Source of the DNA: Adiantum capillus-veneris
Taxonomy: Eukaryota > Streptophyta > Polypodiopsida > Polypodiales > Pteridaceae
Length of the DNA: 64,000 nucleotides
Direction of reading: 5' to 3'
Assembly (NCBI GenBank): GCA_014529385.2
Contig: CM043954.1
Span: 8,579,306-8,643,305 of the forward strand
Shown: in pieces, positions 29,164 through 43,960 of the stretch
Numbering within the stretch: the first letter of the stretch is position 1
Layout: each line of letters begins with the position of its first letter
Made by a program: the position numbers and the translations under genes
Notes under the pieces: model-generated
The model's database searches: none
The model's input: the letters and a program-made list of their open reading frames with translations, nothing else
What the model was told of the DNA's origin: nothing

Positions 29164-29991
29164 ATTGGTCTTCTTTGAAGGAATTGGTTGTTCTGTTGGA
29201 GATTGGTTTATTAGGGAGATTCTTCCCTCTAGTAGGAACTATTGTAAGTTTATCCTCAAAGATAGAGCTCAGTGTGTTTCTACTTTGCTTGTATTTTGAG
29301 TTGAGAGATTAATGGCAATACTTGTTAGAACTCTCAAAATTGATAAGTAGATTCAATAATGGATATGTTAAAGGAGAGGTAGGTGCTAGAGAGCATGACA
29401 ATGGGGCTAACTTTTGCTTATTGTTGCATGTTTTTTATATGGTAAACCATTAAAATAAGCCTCATGTATTTGACTTTTTGATCAGTTAGTAGATTGAGTG
29501 CTTTTTGTATTGGTCTCTTTTGTCACAATCAACTCAAGTCTGGGACCGCTATGCGAAGTATGACCAACAGTCAGGCCTTGTTGCAACATCCTTGCTTGAT
29601 CCTTGCTTGCATGCAAGAGCTAACTTATCCCTCTTGTAAATTTGTTGGTGTTGGCTTGTTGTAATTTCCCTGCGTTTTTAGCTCACTTTTGTTGGCTTGA
29701 ACACTAACAGTATATTGTTAATGTTAGCATGTGCAAGTGGATAGGCACGTTACCAACATTGTCTTCTCTCTCTATTTGCTCAAGCAAGCTATTCTCTAGA
29801 CGATGTTATAATGAAAGTCCCAACTAAGAGTATATTTGCTTATTTTTTGTCTTGCATATTTATTATTATTTGCCCAAGATCTCCCTATGTGCCTACCTAG
29901 TTTGGTGAAGTCTGATTGAAAGTACCTAAGTCAGAGATACTTCACAAAATGAGAATCTTCTTCTACATTTTCCCTTGGCATGCTCCTCTTT
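29164..29991. other. unassigned sequence
   Basis: AT-rich; no domain, LTR or repeat recognised. Confidence 0.3.
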
Positions 29992-30531
29992 CTACACTCT
30001 ACACAGCTTGTCATTAGTATCACAGTCCTCTGAAGATGTAGAGGAGTATCCGGATTCTTCATTAAATTCTTGTAAATTAGAGCTATTCTCGCTCTCACTT
30101 TCTTCATCTTTGATATTGGAAGGTATGGATGGTGCTCGCTTAAAAGGAGCTCTTACCTCACCCTTACACAAAGCATTGTGGCCAATAGACCTCTTGGGAC
30201 CTTTGTTGCCTACTTGATATGACTCCATGAGAACTCCCTTCCTTTCCGAGCTTCCATCTGCTACTAAGATTGACCTTACAATAAGTGTGGTAGATATAGG
30301 CAATATCAGAGAACGATATAGGTAATAGGGGTAGAGAGAAGTGTCGCATAGCTCAAACATGGAGAGAGAGATGTAATGAGCATAAGCAGCCTCTCCTCCA
30401 ACCAACCAAGTATTGCACCTTGCGCTCTGACCTTTTTGGTTGGCTAATAGGAGAAGAGATGCTGTGGGTAGGCTGTGCAATTTTTCAAGCTTTTGCATGC
30501 CCTCAAAATGCCTCTTTACGGGAGGCAACAC
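29992..30531 (-). CDS. hypothetical ORF of 179 codons, doubtful
   Basis: Open from an ATG at 30531 with no recognised domain. The C-terminal third is rich in Glu, Ser and Asn (DEESESENSSNLQEFNEES), which is less random-looking than the neighbouring frames and could be a remnant of a retroelement or host exon. No start context, intron or neighbour supports expression. It may be a chance frame. Confidence 0.2.
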   Translation of the reverse strand: MLPPVKRHFEGMQKLEKLHSLPTASLLLLANQKGQSARCNTWLVGGEAAYAHYISLSMFELCDTSLYPYYLYRSLILPISTTLIVRSILVADGSSERKGVLMESYQVGNKGPKRSIGHNALCKGEVRAPFKRAPSIPSNIKDEESESENSSNLQEFNEESGYSSTSSEDCDTNDKLCRV

Positions 30532-30734
30532 TATTGTTTGGCCTGTTGCTTTGTGTGTTTAAGACCAGTTGTAGCCTTGCTGAGCAAGGGTCACAACTCT
30601 AACGTACTAGGTCTAAAAGAGAGAAGCAGAAGAAGAGAATTTTTAATGTCATAGGAAACCATCCCAAGAGACCTCAAATATCTATCCCAAGAAAGAGACC
30701 TCCAGCCCCTTGCGCTAGCACGTGGTGCTTGGGG

Positions 30735-30875
<141 letters not shown>

Positions 30876-31290
30876 CAATTCAAATTAAAAAACAAGTTTT
30901 CAGACTCCGATGATGAGAGAGCTCCAACTCCTCGCACTGGCACATGGTGCTTGGAGAGGTTGAGAGAGAAAGGACACATTCAACACTACAATCGTCCGTT
31001 AACGATTCCAAGTATGGGGTGGGCAAAACCCGGGGCATCCACTAGGAAATATGTATGATAGCACGTGCGAACAAAATAAGGGATTTATAGTTAGGTACAT
31101 ATATAGAAAAATGTATTTACATGAAAGGTTTTTTAATTGAGAAAGTGAAAATTTTCATACATAAGAGCTAATTTTTTTACAAAAATGCATACACAAGGAA
31201 TACAAATAATACTTGAAAATATACAGGTAAAGAATTATTTAAATACCTCTTGTTTGTACGTGATATATGCAGTTTTTACATAGTGGACTT

Positions 31291-31292
<2 letters not shown>

Positions 31293-31365
<73 letters not shown>
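31293..31365. repeat. (GA)n microsatellite
   Basis: About 73 bp of GA. A shorter interrupted tract follows at 31777-31809. Confidence 0.96.
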
Positions 31366-31366
<1 letters not shown>

Positions 31367-31776
31367 CACTCTTATGGTAGATGCTCCTTGTCTCCGATGC
31401 TAATGACATCTCCACTAGAATGCCACAATCGACACAATGGCAAAAGTTGGAGCTGAATGTAAGTGATTACTTTTGTATTGTTGCTTCTTGTCTGAAGTAA
31501 TTGCAAGGCAAAGGGTTGTTCACGTTCAAACTTCAGACCCAAATTTTCCATGCAGGCCGGGCAGGGCTCCACTCGCTTGTGAACAGGTACAGATGGAGTA
31601 GGTGGAACTGCTGACGTGGCTGATGCAGGTGCGGAGAAACGATTGGTGGAGCTACTTTGAAGTAATTGCAAGGTAATGTTGAAACCCTAGGCCATGCAAG
31701 GCTCTATCGGTTAGTGAACGTGAACGAGTGTTAACCGCAAGGGAAGGCATGAATCAAAGTCGTCTATTAACGTTCA

Positions 31777-31807
<31 letters not shown>

Positions 31808-31809
31808 GG

Positions 31810-32640
31810 AGTACGAGGCACCGAGCTCCCAAGTGCGTATAACCATTGTCACATTGCTCACATCATCAAGAAAAGCATTAGTGGTCATGATGTGAAATTA
31901 TCGATTACTAATTTTGAATGCTTCAGAATCTATTGCAAAATTCACATTTCAATCAAGTAAATTAAGATTGACGAAATTATGTCTTCAAAAAACAAAATAC
32001 TCGCAAAGATCTTTGAGTACTACAATGGAATCATATTATTAGGCCCGATTAGTATTGGGATAGCTATATAGGCAAAAAGCTATACACGTTTTTAGTTTCT
32101 TCTATTTTGTTTTGCTTGCTATTTCTGCCAAGAAACTTTGCAAGGTGCTTGTCACGTATGCGAAGCATAGAAAACGGCACATGCGAATCCAATAGTCATC
32201 AGTTTTTGCGGCACGAACACGAACTGCCTTGGCTTCTCTGGTTGTACTCTAGTCTGATGCAGTCGATTGTATCCTCATACTCGGGGTCTTAAGCAGTCAA
32301 TTGCATCCTCGTAACCCTCATGGCTGACTGAGCACGCCCTTTATAAATCCTTAAAGATGCACGATGGGTGGGTGCCGCTCAATAGACAACATTCAACAAC
32401 ATGCTAATACAAAGCTTCGTGAATCTCACGCAATCCAACTAAAATATTCAGCATCAAAAAGTAGCGTTGGCAATTTTTAGCACTAATTGGTATCACATGA
32501 AATAACCAGATGCTGAACCTGCATGCGATACATCCAAAAGCAACACTACTATTTTTAGCAGTGACCGTCATCGTGCTTCAGGGCGTGGACTAAGTTAATG
32601 CACTATAGGGCAAAAAGAAACCTCTATCGTAATTTTGATG
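31810..32640. other. unassigned sequence
   Basis: No coding similarity or repeat boundary seen. Confidence 0.3.
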
Positions 32641-32669
32641 CTGATGCTTTTGGAGAAGTCGGATTTCTC

Positions 32670-32965
32670 ATAAGCTTCGCACTTGGGTTTGGCCTTCTGC
32701 CTCGCACTCGGGTTGCTACATTACGATGCAAAGATTTTTTGAAGTCGCATACGGGTTTGGCCTGTTGCCTCATACCCGGGCTGCTACACAGACATATGCC
32801 CTATCTCGGTGCTTCGCACACGAGTTTGGCCTACTGCCTCACACTCTGGTTTGGCCTTTTGCCAATGTACGACAAGGTCAGCATCTCAAAACTAGCCAGC
32901 CTTCTTGGCACTCGGGTTTGGCCTGTTGCATAGTCGGGTTGCTACACAGACATATGTCCTGCGCA
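32670..32965 (+). repeat. degenerate minisatellite with TTTGGCCT(T/G)(C/T)TGC units
   Basis: The phrase CGGGTTTGGCCTGTTGC and variants recurs at least five times, alternating with CGGGTTGCTACA and CAGACATATG(C/T)CCT. The spacing is irregular, about 40-95 bp. From 32970 to 33080 a related set of GATACATGTTATACAT phrases follows. Confidence 0.7.
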
Positions 32966-33411
32966 GGACGTAGTCGATACATGTTATACATTTTCCATGC
33001 TACATATTTGTGCTACATCCATAATCGATACATGTTATACATCTGCACTGCAGACAGATATAGTCGATGCCTGATATACACAAGGCGATCGACGTCACTA
33101 TGTAGTAGCCACATCAGGCTGCACCATAGTGACCTAGAAGCAAATTATATCAGACTGCACCAGCAAGCCTCTTGCATCCTCACACCCACGTCGCTAGCAG
33201 CCACCTTACAACCTTATGACCTGCATGCTACTACAACACGACCATAAAGAAAAAGAGCTTAAGTTGATTTGACTTATCTTTGGCTGTGTTTTGCGTGATG
33301 ACGACGCTTCTGCTCAACAACTTGGTTGCGATGATTGTTTAAGCTTCGTTACTAGCAAACATGCCTTGTCTTGGATGGACTAATCACCAAAAGGTTGCGC
33401 CTTGGAAGGCT

Positions 33412-33423
33412 GCTCTGATACCA
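33412..33423 (-). promoter_or_regulatory. primer-binding site, copia type
   Basis: Plus strand GCTCTGATACCA, complement of TGGTATCAGAGC, directly beside an LTR. Confidence 0.85.
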
Positions 33424-33594
33424 TGTTGAGTTGGAGACGAGATACGAGACGAGGGAGAGAGAAAGAGAGATAGAGAGAGATGACTCTAGGATTGCAAACC
33501 CCAAAAGTGAGTAGAGAGTGCACACTGAGCACACATATATAGTGGGGACTCCTAGCTATATATAGCGTAGGGGTTGGTATATATAGCTCCAACA
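33424..33594 (-). repeat. lone copia LTR, minus orientation
   Basis: TGTTGAGTTGG... to ...AGCTCCAACA, 171 bp, with TGTTG/CAACA inverted ends and the PBS at its left. The matching second LTR and coding region were not found to the left, so the element is truncated or cut by later events. Confidence 0.75.

Positions 33595-37395
<3,801 letters not shown>

Positions 37396-37455
<60 letters not shown>
37396..37455. repeat. (GA)n tract at the 5' junction of the LINE
   Basis: About 60 bp of GA; the plus-strand right half of what was probably one tract before the LINE inserted. Confidence 0.95.
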
Positions 37456-37457
<2 letters not shown>

Positions 37458-37504
37458 GAGGGAAAGAGGAGAAGGTTGAAAAGGAGAAGGCCGTGACCTA
37501 CATA

Positions 37505-37800
37505 GAAGGAGCGCTGTAAAAATTTTCCTATAATCTGATCAACTCCATCGTCCGTCAAGGGCTCATGACACTGAGATTGTGCGTAAGTTTTCTTGTGATC
37601 TGATCAACTCTATCGTTCATAAGGGCTCATGACATTGACTTAGGTTGAGACCTACATAGAAGGAGCGCTGTAAATTTTTTCCTATAGTCTGGTCAACTCC
37701 ATCATCCGTCAAGGGCTCACGACATTGAGTTTGTGCGTAATTTTTCTTGTAATCTGATCAACTCCATCGTCCATCAAGGACTCACAACATTGAGTTTATG
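37505..37800 (+). repeat. tandem repeat, about 75-bp unit, four copies
   Basis: Each copy has TCTG(A/G)TCAACTC(C/T)ATC, GTC(A/C)AAGG-CTCA and GACATTGA-TT. Alternate copies are preceded by GACCTACATAGAAGGAGCGCTGTAAA, giving a higher-order unit of about 150 bp. Open frames are lacking. Confidence 0.8.
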
Positions 37801-37853
37801 CATAAAAGCAGTTTTTCTTGTGCTTATATGTGTTGGTCTTGTTTCCCAAAAGC

Positions 37854-37965
<112 letters not shown>

Positions 37966-38139
37966 CCGTAGAGGTCGTATAGAGGTAAGCTCTGCATGTG
38001 TGTGTGTATACAATAGGCAAAGCAATTCAATAACCTTGTGCAACAAAAGAGGCAAGTAGCGTTAATTTTTAACGCAAGCATGGCTAGGCAAGAAAGTGTT
38101 GAGGCTTGAAATTTTAATGCAAAGAGAAAAGAGGCAGGG

Positions 38140-38991
38140 ATATGTCCAACAGGGAAGGGCTTGGAAGCTCTGGGTTGTTTTCAGTAAATGCGAAGATAGG
38201 GCCTAGAGCTCCGGATGCAATGAATACACGTGCAGCTTGAAGGTTCAAGGCATTTGGAATCATGCAAGATGTTGGTGTATGGGCAAAAGAGTTGAGGATG
38301 ATATTGTTAGTCAGGGGTTGTTGAAAAGTGCTTGACGAGCTTCCTCTAACGAATGGCATCTCTTGGTTGCTCTGATCACGAGATATTGCCCAATAGTGAC
38401 TGGGCCAGGAAACTTTGGGCTATTTTCAGCACATGCAAAGAGAAGGAAGCTCTCCAAATGCATTCAACTAGGCTTGTATCTTGAAGGCATGTGGCGTTAT
38501 GCAAGATGTTGATATGAGCTTCCTCTCCAGAATGTCATCTTTTGGAATGCTTTGATCGTGGGATATGCTAAATAGTGGCAGGGCCAGCAAGCTCTGGACT
38601 ATTTTCACAAAAAGTGCTTGACAAGCTTTCTCTCTGGAATGTCGTCTCTTGGAATGCTTTGATCACGGGATAGTGCCCAATAGCGGCAGGGCCAGGAAAC
38701 TTTGGGTTGTCTTCAACACATGCAAAGAGAAAGAAGCTCTCCAAATGCATTCAGCTACGCTTGTATCTTGAAGGCATGTGGAATTATACAAGATGCTGAT
38801 ATGGGCAAAAGAATTGACAATGTTGGAAAAAATAGTGTCCTTGGCACTGCCTTGACATGTATGCAGAAATCACAAAAAGTGCTTGAGGAGCTTATTGTTC
38901 GGAGTTGCGTCTCTTGGAATGCACTGATTGCAGGATACCCACAATAGGAGTATGGCTAGAAAGCTTTAGGCTTTTTTTAACGGTTGCAAAG
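38140..38991 (+). pseudogene. PPR-protein pseudogene, 5' portion
   Basis: Plus-strand frames contain pieces of plant PPR repeats: AFSYACILKACGIIQDADMGKRI, SCVSWNALIAGY. The phrase GGGCCAGGAAACTTTGGGCT and its sequel recurs three times, so repeats have been duplicated at DNA level, then broken by stops and indels. PPR proteins normally bind organellar RNA; this one cannot. It is cut at 38991 by an LTR and similar coding reappears after 40265. Confidence 0.72.
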
Positions 38992-39259
38992 TGTTGGGGT
39001 TGCCTATGGTGAATGCCGCCTTTGGGGTGCCTGGCTGCAGCGAGAAGGTGCAGAAGAACAAGATGGAGAAGAGAGAAAGAGAGTCGACACAACAAGTAGA
39101 CCACACGCCTTGATTGATAGTTCTTTTGTGTAAATAACCTTACATATATGTAACCAAACTTGCCATGCAACACTTGACTTGCCACTGAACCTACATTGCA
39201 TGCTATAAGGGACTGTGCCCACATGCTAAGACACCATTACCGGGCTTGCATACCCAACA
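38992..39259 (-). repeat. LTR inserted in the PPR pseudogene, minus orientation
   Basis: TGTTGGGGTTGCC... to ...GCATACCCAACA, 268 bp, with 7-bp inverted ends TGTTGGG/CCCAACA. It is followed by ACCCCCCCTCAAG, the complement of a polypurine tract, so it is the 3' LTR of a minus-strand element. Contains a short GAGAGAAAGAGAG run. No second copy is visible. Confidence 0.75.
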
Positions 39260-40255
39260 ACCCCCCCTCAAGCCCAAACCACTGACAATGGACTCGAGAC
39301 ATACAGACCATGGCAGAGCTCATTCACCTGAAACCATGAGTAGAAGTCCCCCCCTTGACTATAACATAGGTGTGTGTGTGTACTTCCCTCAAACAACCAT
39401 AACTGTGAGACATACCCGAATCCGAGACCAAACAACATAGGGTGGTCTGACCACTTTTTGATGTGGCAGTGTCTATAACCCGTACAATTTTTTACGTGAT
39501 GACAAATGGCAAGCATGACAATAACTAACAACAAGGATTTAACTAAAAAGAGTGTAATTGTTTTGACAATAGACTAAAGCTGAAAAATCTATGACACTGG
39601 AGAGGTAACAACAATTTTGAATTATTTTACCACGTTTTTGAAGAAAATCGACCTGTTCTTCATCACTTTGCCTCATTGCTAGCTGTATTTCAGCTAGTGA
39701 ACGGACGGATTTGGCATACATGTCTTTTTGCTGTTGTTGGGAATCATTCCCGGACTTCCTAAGATCCTCCAGCCTTTCGACAAGTTCAGCGATCACATCG
39801 GCTCTAAGATCCTCCATCTGCTAATTACCCAATAAACCTGCTGATACTCCCTTCATATTTGTTGGACCCTTTTCACCAAATCAACAGGCTTTTGCCTTAT
39901 TCCAGATACCCATTGAATTTGTGATTGTGTGTATTTTACTGAGACCGGCGCATGAAAGGAGCTTCAAAAGAGAGTAAGGGTTGAGCTAGAGGACGTCGAG
40001 AAGAAGTAGCTAGGGCTGCCATTATGTTGCATATCCACACCAGTACTGTGACCGTCTTGAAGGAGCATCGAGCTCGACATCAGGGCTTGGGTGCGAGGTG
40101 TGATTGGTCGAAGAGATCAAGACTCAAAAGAGGTTGGCCACTTTAAACAAGTGTGAAAATCAACACAAAAAAAACTTCTATAACACAACAATGGTGCAAG
40201 CGGCAGGTCTGAGAAACAGATTCACTTAGGACGGGCTATATAGGCCGAAATGGGG
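39260..40255 (-). other. interior remnant of the LTR element, with a short coiled-coil ORF
   Basis: Mostly unassigned. At 39539-39817 the minus strand encodes a 92-residue frame that starts MEDLRADVIAELVERLEDLRK and has charged heptad-like spacing and a QQQQ run, typical of a short coiled coil. It might be the end of a gag protein or a host-derived exon; I do not recognise it. The right limit is set by where PPR coding resumes. Confidence 0.35.
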
Positions 40256-40264
40256 GGTCTTGCA

Positions 40265-41628
40265 ATGTCGAGATGTTATCAGTGTCCGTGGGCGACCATA
40301 TTGATATTGTGAGCTCATTGACAGACTTTGCTAAGGAGAAGGTTTTGAACCAAGGCAGTAGCATTCATGTTGATATTTGCAATAGTGGGTTACTTGAAAA
40401 GAATGCATACTTGGGAAAAATGTTGGTCAGTATGTATGTCAAGTGCGGTGCACCGCACAAAAAATCTTTGACGAAGTTACTGTGCGAGATGCCGTCTTGT
40501 GGAACACACTGATTGTAGGACATGTCCAACCGAGATAGGGCTAGGAAGTTGTGGGCTGTTTTCACCTGATGCATAGTGAGGGCCTGTCTCCAGAAGCAAT
40601 CACCTACACATGCATTTGAAAGGCATGCCCATTCTGTCTCTACACAAGATGCTGATATGGACACAAAAATTCACGATGATATTGTTAGTTTGAGGCTACT
40701 GAAAGGAGATGTCGTGCTTGACACTGCCTTGGTCAATGTGTATGCCAAATGTGGTGCACTTGAGAAAGCACAAATAATGCTTGAGGAGCTTTTTGTTTGA
40801 AACAACGTCTCTTGGAATGCACTGATGTTTCAAAAAACTTTCATGATTTGGTATGCCTTGCTTGATATGTATGCCAAATGTGGTACACTTCAAAAAGCAC
40901 AAAAAGTGCTTGAGGAGCTTTTTATCCAGAATGTTTTCTCTTGGAGTGCATTGATTGAGGGATGCGTGTAACAAGAGCAGGCCAAAAATCTAAACGTTAT
41001 TTTCAATGGATGCAAAGCAAGGGATTCTCTCTAGATGCAATCACATACGCATGCATCTTGACCTTCTGTATCAAGGCACTAGGATTCATGTTGATATTCG
41101 CGATAGTGGGTAACTTGAAAAGAATGCATACTTGGAAAAATGTTGGTCAGTATGTATGTCAAGTGTTGTTACTATGCAACAAGTCTTTGAGGAGCTTACT
41201 GTATGGGACATAGTCTTGTGGAACGCACTAATTGCAGGATATGCTGCACAGATGCAATAACCTATGCATGGAGGAATGTTGCTCTACCCAAGATGTTGAT
41301 ATGGGCTTAAATATTTTCTCTGATATTGTTAGCTAAGGGTTCTTGCAAAAATTGTTGTGCTTGGCAATGCTTTTCTCCACACACATCCATTTTCTCTTGC
41401 AACACCCCCAAGCAAGTAGCAATAAAGGCTAGACAAGAAAAAATGGAGAGCAAGAGAATGAGTCTTTCTTTTGTTAGCTCACTTAAAGATTGTGCTAAAG
41501 AGAAGGTTTTGTACCAAGGTAATAGCATTCATGCTGATATTTGAGATACTGGGTTACTTGAAAAAATGCATACTTGGGGAAAATGTTGGTCAGTAAGTAT
41601 GGCAAGTGTGGTGCACTTTTCAAGTCTT
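40265..41628 (+). pseudogene. PPR-protein pseudogene, further repeats
   Basis: Successive fragments read EKVLNQGSSIHVDI, LGKMLVSMYVKCGA, DTALVNVYAKCGALEKAQ and, again, EKVLYQGNSIHADI with GKMLVSKYGKCGA. The start-like block appears twice (40300 and 41480) and the AKCG block several times, showing internal duplication. Stops occur in every repeat. The coding ends where copia RNase H sequence begins near 41629. Confidence 0.75.
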
Positions 41629-42162
41629 TTACTAGTGGCACTTTACATCTTGGCTTGTTTTATCCCAAGGGGGGATCATTGTCGTTGAACTTACATGCTT
41701 TTTTGGACTCAGATTGGGCTGGTTGTTTTGACACCCGTGTCCACAAGTGGTTTTTGTTTCATGCTTGGCAATTCATGTATATCATGATTGAGAAAAAAGA
41801 AACCTACTGTGGCCACTTCGAGTTGTGAGGCTGAGTACAGGGCAGTCTTCACAACTATGGTTGAGTGTGTATGGCTCAAACCCCTTATGGCTAATTTGGG
41901 TGTTGGACAGGACACTGCCAACACTATCTACACTAATAGTCAGAGCGCACTGGCAGTTGTGAGGAACCCAGTTTTTCATGGTTGCACAAAGCACATTGAG
42001 GTGCATTACCACTATGTCAGGGAGAGGCTCTGAATAGGAGAGATCAACTTGGCTTATGTGCCAACACAGGACAACCTTGCAGATCTTTTCACAAAGGCAT
42101 TATCTCGGGGGAAGCTCAAAGCTTTCCGCAAAGCTTTGGGCTTACTCCCCTTTGTGGACTGA
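41629..42162 (+). pseudogene. copia RNase H, 3' fragment
   Basis: Reads SGTLHLGLFYPKGG, LHAFLDSDWAGCFDTR, then after a frameshift KKPTVATSSCEAEYRAVF, KHIEVHYHYVRERL, DNLADLFTKALSRGKL and GLLPFVD with a TGA at 42160-42162. Same family as 9450-10910, less decayed in the SSCEAEY part. The RT upstream is missing; the PPR pseudogene joins directly. Confidence 0.87.
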
Positions 42163-42224
42163 TCATGTCCTCAGGGCATGGCACTTCCCTTTCCTCATGT
42201 GCTAGCTCTTGTTCACCGCATCAC

Positions 42225-42237
42225 TCCAAGGGGGATC
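42225..42237 (+). promoter_or_regulatory. polypurine tract
   Basis: CCAAGGGGGATC directly before the LTR. Confidence 0.65.
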
Positions 42238-42464
42238 TGTTACCATATACATGTGGTAGTGATGTGTGTGAACACACTAGGACCGCCGGGGCATTTTTTC
42301 CCTCTTTAGGAGGTTTTCCCCCCCGAGCATTGTATATACGCCCATCACTCGAGGGCTATCTATCTTTCCATTGCACACTAAGTAACACACGCTCTATTGT
42401 GTGCCTTGAGCTTCCTTCGTCTTCTCCAAGCTGTGTGCGTTTCTCTGCAATCCTAATTCCAACA
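42238..42464 (+). repeat. full copia family-2 LTR serving as both 3' and 5' LTR
   Basis: TGTTACCATATACATG... to ...CCTAATTCCAACA, 227 bp. It is preceded by RNase H coding and a polypurine tract, and followed by a PBS and a leader, so it is shared between two element copies in tandem. Confidence 0.85.
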
Positions 42465-42466
42465 AT

Positions 42467-42480
42467 TGGTATCTGAGTAG
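42467..42480 (+). promoter_or_regulatory. primer-binding site, variant
   Basis: TGGTATCTGAGTAG, differing from the usual TGGTATCAGAGC by one base in the first eleven. Confidence 0.75.
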
Positions 42481-42838
42481 GTTGCATCCTCCTGGGCTTA
42501 GTCGCCAGCTGCTCCAGCACACGCCTGCTCACTTTCTCTGATTTCAGTGAGCTTTGGCAAGCGTTCTCAGGTCGACAAATATTTTGGGAGAACTCATAGA
42601 GCTCAGTCTGCTCAGATTTTTGATTTGGGCTCATTTTGGCCTCCGTTTCCACTACAGGCAGTACTGCACAGGCTATTTCGTCATTTTGTGCAAAATTTTT
42701 GTCAGTGTCGTTTTCTGCATAACAGGTGCCTTTTAGTCTTTTATGGTTTGTGCTATATAGCACGTCTTGTTCCCGCTCCGTTTCTCCTATTTTCGGGTAG
42801 TTTTCACATCAGGTGCAGCATTTACCATGGCTGACAAC
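42481..42838 (+). other. leader and gag start codon of the downstream copia copy
   Basis: Non-coding leader ending in ATGGCTGACAACAA, probably the first codons of gag. The reading is then lost because LTR sequence follows immediately. Confidence 0.55.
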
Positions 42839-42929
42839 AACACTAAGTAACACACTCTCTATTGTGTGCCTTGAGCTTCCTTCTTCTTCTCCAAGCTGTG
42901 TGCATTTCTCTGCAACCCTAATTCCAACA
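42839..42929 (+). repeat. partial third copia LTR
   Basis: CACTAAGTAACACACTCTC... to ...ATTCCAACA matches the last 90 bp of the other two LTRs. It sits a few codons after the gag start, so nearly the whole interior was deleted. Confidence 0.85.
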
Positions 42930-42934
42930 CCTCG

Positions 42935-43609
42935 TCCACATCCATGGATTGAAAGAGTTTTTTGTTTGTAGTGAAATCGGTCTTGAGTTTTCAATATTAC
43001 ACGTTGATCCTGATGCAATGGAAAATGTATCCACAATTTCAAGATATTTCCTATTCACTTGAGGGAAAGATTTGAGGAACAAAAGGGAATCATCTGCAAA
43101 TAGTTTTGCAAGAAGCTGGTCATTGTTGGATCTCCCCTCTTACAACATTGTCTTCAAGCAATGTAACCAAAGGATGAGATCCACTGGCAAACAGTAGAGG
43201 GGCTAGAGGGCATCCTTTCTTGATTTCTCTTCTGACTTCAAATGTCACAATTTTTTCATTGAGCAATAGCTCACATTGGCTCCCCGCACCAAGGCTGTTG
43301 ATCAATCGACACATAAGTAGCCCAAATCCTAGCAATTTCATGACATCTTCAATGAACATCCATGTGATCCTATCATAAGGTTTATCTAAATGCCACAATT
43401 CTTTCATTGATCAGTAGCTCACATTGGCTCCCCACACCAACTTGCGTGCTGCTCAATTGACACATAAGTAGCTCAAAGCCTAGCAATGACAGTTGTAGTA
43501 GAACACACTCTTGCTTAGTGCCTGATGCATATCCGATGATGACCATTGCGGCCAAAATGTTATCATAGATTGACCTTCCCTTGACAAATCCATGTTGGTG
43601 GGGGGTGAT
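42935..43609 (-). pseudogene. L1 ORF2 reverse-transcriptase fragment with internal duplication
   Basis: Minus-strand reading gives ITPHQHGFVKGRSIYDN, then a block LLMC(R/Q)L-S--G-GSQCELL(L/I)NE(K/R)IV that occurs twice (about 43240-43330 and 43400-43470), then KKGCPLAPLLFASG and LLAKLFADDS near 43100. It ends in ENSRPISLQTKNS. The FADD box agrees with the L1 copy at 4600-7141. Truncated at both ends by LTRs. Confidence 0.82.
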
Positions 43610-43960
43610 GCCATAAAATCTAATATCTAACCAACCCAAATGATTTTCTCATATTAAACTAATCATTTAATGTGTGAGAATAAATGAGAAAAAGGGTTAG
43701 AATATAGACATGTGCTTATGGATCTATCTCAACACGGGGCCAAGGTTAAAGGGGTCAAAATGAGAGATGGTCTATCAAAGAGCAAGGCTAGATAGTGGAG
43801 GTTAAAGACCTTAGTTTTAGCTTCATTAAAGACCTCCAAAAATTAACGTTAAAAGTCCTCTGACCTTAGCCAAGCTAGGGTTGTGCTTGAGGTGGGAACC
43901 CAGCCCAAGCTTGAGGTGCTTGTCGTGCTTGCTGACTAAGGTGCTTGAGGTGCTTAATGC
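43610..43960 (+). repeat. partial LTR of the chromodomain gypsy family
   Basis: TGCCATAAAATCTAATATCTAACC... aligns with the LTR starting at 60669 (GGATCTATCTCAACACGGGG, AAGACCTCCAAA, GAGGTGGGAACCCA, GACTAAGGTGCTTGAG). Similarity ends at CTTAATG, where CATTAGGAAAATTTT, resembling a foldback end, begins. Confidence 0.8.

Noticed and set aside
37396-37558. N-terminal extension of the LINE ORF through a Leu-Ser run
   Set aside because: The frame happens to stay open through (CT)n; the LINE coding begins at the junction.
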